From positions 1-64,000 of the forward strand of contig PXRM01000021.1 in NCBI GenBank assembly GCA_003020985.1: a DNA stretch of 64,000 nt, read 5' to 3'. This DNA comes from Halobacteriales archaeon QS_4_70_19 (GTDB taxonomy: Archaea > Halobacteriota > Halobacteria > Halobacteriales > Haloarculaceae). The number at the start of each line of letters is the position of its first letter. The stretch's first letter is position 1. The position numbers and the translations under genes were made by a program. Below, piece after piece: positions 63,044-64,000 of this stretch. The notes under the pieces are model-generated. The model saw only the letters and a program-made list of their open reading frames with translations. It did no database searches and was not told the origin of the DNA.

Positions 63044-64000
63044 GTGAAGCGACCCCGGGAGATAGCACGGCTGCTCGTCACCGAGCGCCGCCGCCTCACC
63101 ATCCTCACCGTCCTGGTGCTGACGCTCGTGCTGGGGGCGGCCGCCCCCTCGGTGGAGCTCTCCACGTCGCTGGAGCAGTTCCGGGGCGGCACGGAGTCGG
63201 CCGCCGCCGACACCTACATCGAGCGGGAGATGTCGGGCTCGGTCGCCGGCGTCGAGCAGTCGCTGCTCGTCGTCCGGAACACCAACGAGACCGCGAGCAA
63301 CTCCCGGCGGAACGTCCTCACGAAGGAGGGCTACCTGACGGTGTTGCGCATCCAGGAGCGGCTGCTGGCCAACGAGACGGTCAACCGGACGCTGGTCGCC
63401 GAGCAGCGGCCGATCTCGATGGCGAGCGCCGTGGCCACCATCGCAATCCAGGACCGGAACGGGGTCCCGATCGACGACATGTCCGTCGAGGACCGACCCC
63501 CGCTCGACGAGCAGAAGGCGGCCATCCGGAACCTCTCCGAGTACCAGCGCCGGGTGTACACCACCTACGCTATCGGGGAGGTGCTCTCCGACCCCGAGCA
63601 CACCTGGCCGGACGGCGGCGGCTTCGCGTTCGTTCCCCTGAGCTACGAGGGGAACGGCAAGACCGCGCCCGCGACCGGCATCGTCCTCTCGCACGACGAG
63701 GACGCCCACCCGAAGAACCTCACCGCCGCGCAGCTCGCGGCCGAGGACATCGCCAACGACGAGCTCTCCGGTGCACCGCGCGACAGCGTCATCGTCGGAA
63801 ACGGTATCATCAACGCCGAGCTCAGGCAGTCCTCCCTCGACAGCATGCTCATCGTCGGGCCCGTCGCGCTCGCCCTGATGATCCTCGTGCTGCTGTTCGC
63901 CTACCGGGACGTCTTCGATGCCGCGCTCGGCCTGCTCGGGGTCGGGATGGTGCTGACCTGGGCCTTTGGCTTCATGGGCTGGATGGACATCACGTTCAAC
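63044..64000 (+). CDS. RND/MMPL-type exporter, N-terminal part
   Basis: Open from GTG at 63044 to the window edge (319 codons, no stop). KRPREIARLLVTERRRLT, a TM helix (about 19-35), a large external domain with several NxT/S sites (for example NTNETASN, NETVNRT), then TM helices from about 275 (MLIVGPVALALMILVLLFAYRD). Matches the first half of an archaeal RND superfamily (SSD-like) transporter. Substrate unknown. Divergent from the PhoU/TrkA_C gene (216 bp). Confidence 0.88.
   Translation, partial: MKRPREIARLLVTERRRLTILTVLVLTLVLGAAAPSVELSTSLEQFRGGTESAAADTYIEREMSGSVAGVEQSLLVVRNTNETASNSRRNVLTKEGYLTVLRIQERLLANETVNRTLVAEQRPISMASAVATIAIQDRNGVPIDDMSVEDRPPLDEQKAAIRNLSEYQRRVYTTYAIGEVLSDPEHTWPDGGGFAFVPLSYEGNGKTAPATGIVLSHDEDAHPKNLTAAQLAAEDIANDELSGAPRDSVIVGNGIINAELRQSSLDSMLIVGPVALALMILVLLFAYRDVFDAALGLLGVGMVLTWAFGFMGWMDITFN

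Overview
The window is 64 kb of chromosomal DNA from a halophilic archaeon (class Halobacteria). The sequence shows very high GC with GC-rich third codon positions, very acidic proteins, Tat-type twin-arginine signals, short or absent leaders behind AT-rich boxes, and archaea- or haloarchaea-typical genes: the tubulin-like CetZ, SepF, coenzyme F420 synthesis (cofC, cofG, cofH), a bat-type HTH regulator, NikR, the HVO_0416-type zinc finger, and DUF373, DUF5788, DUF6517 and DUF7344 families. The genus cannot be fixed from this window. I saw no rRNA, tRNA, CRISPR array or intact transposase.

Layout. 1-9996: mostly metabolism and housekeeping: a J-domain/ferredoxin fusion, a tandem UspA, thpR, a DUF6663-like gene followed by a decayed aspartoacylase start, M32 and M20 peptidases, and a UvrD-like helicase split by a one-base frameshift. 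10161-14303: thymidylate kinase, small membrane proteins, a TIGR00341 membrane protein and an NDUFA9-like SDR. 14400-21564: a surface-protein locus with a DUF7504 protein, a DUF5305 membrane protein, an ER-type (Ser/His) signal peptidase, a DUF7344 regulator, two short exported proteins with the same mature N-terminus, and a CARDB-containing membrane-anchored protein. It resembles the SipW/TasA or archaeal bundling-pilus arrangement, and two of its promoter regions share two identical boxes at nearly the same spacing. 21656-26658: cetZ, then the F420 genes. 26762-39562: DUF1028 protein, secreted subtilase, sepF, two HTH regulators, an MDR oxidoreductase, DUF502, VTT and GGCT proteins, citrate synthase, an alpha-hydroxy-acid oxidase, an AN1 zinc-finger membrane protein, and overlapping nikR-cobO. 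39703-43211: a membrane protein, a frameshifted conserved gene ending at a three-way-junction palindromic element, a small winged-helix gene coupled to a 19-codon ORF, a flavin reductase and a methyltransferase.

43366-46901 is a compact module: a 51-aa peptide, a second DUF7504 protein, a 724-aa CHAT (caspase-like) protein with a visible His/Cys dyad, and a convergent 47-aa one-helix membrane peptide (DUF7503-like) with its own promoter. 47110-49979: a MinD-like ATPase, its overlapping partner gene and an acidic repeat-rich surface protein. 50059-64000: endonuclease IV, aminotransferase, an alpha/beta hydrolase without its nucleophile Ser, a CoA-type NUDIX enzyme, an 830-bp palindrome-rich gene-free stretch, DUF5788, a radical SAM enzyme, DUF6517 lipoprotein, DUF373, a decayed O-acetylhomoserine sulfhydrylase start, a threonine synthase-like enzyme, an aspartoacylase-like protein, a PhoU/TrkA_C tandem protein and the start of an RND-type exporter.

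The two most promising undescribed systems are the SipW-like secretion locus (14400-21564) and the CHAT/DUF7504/DUF7503 module (43366-46901). Each carries a DUF7504 protein, a RecA-like fold whose P-loop is not recognisable. The family names are given from memory; functions assigned to either system are inference.
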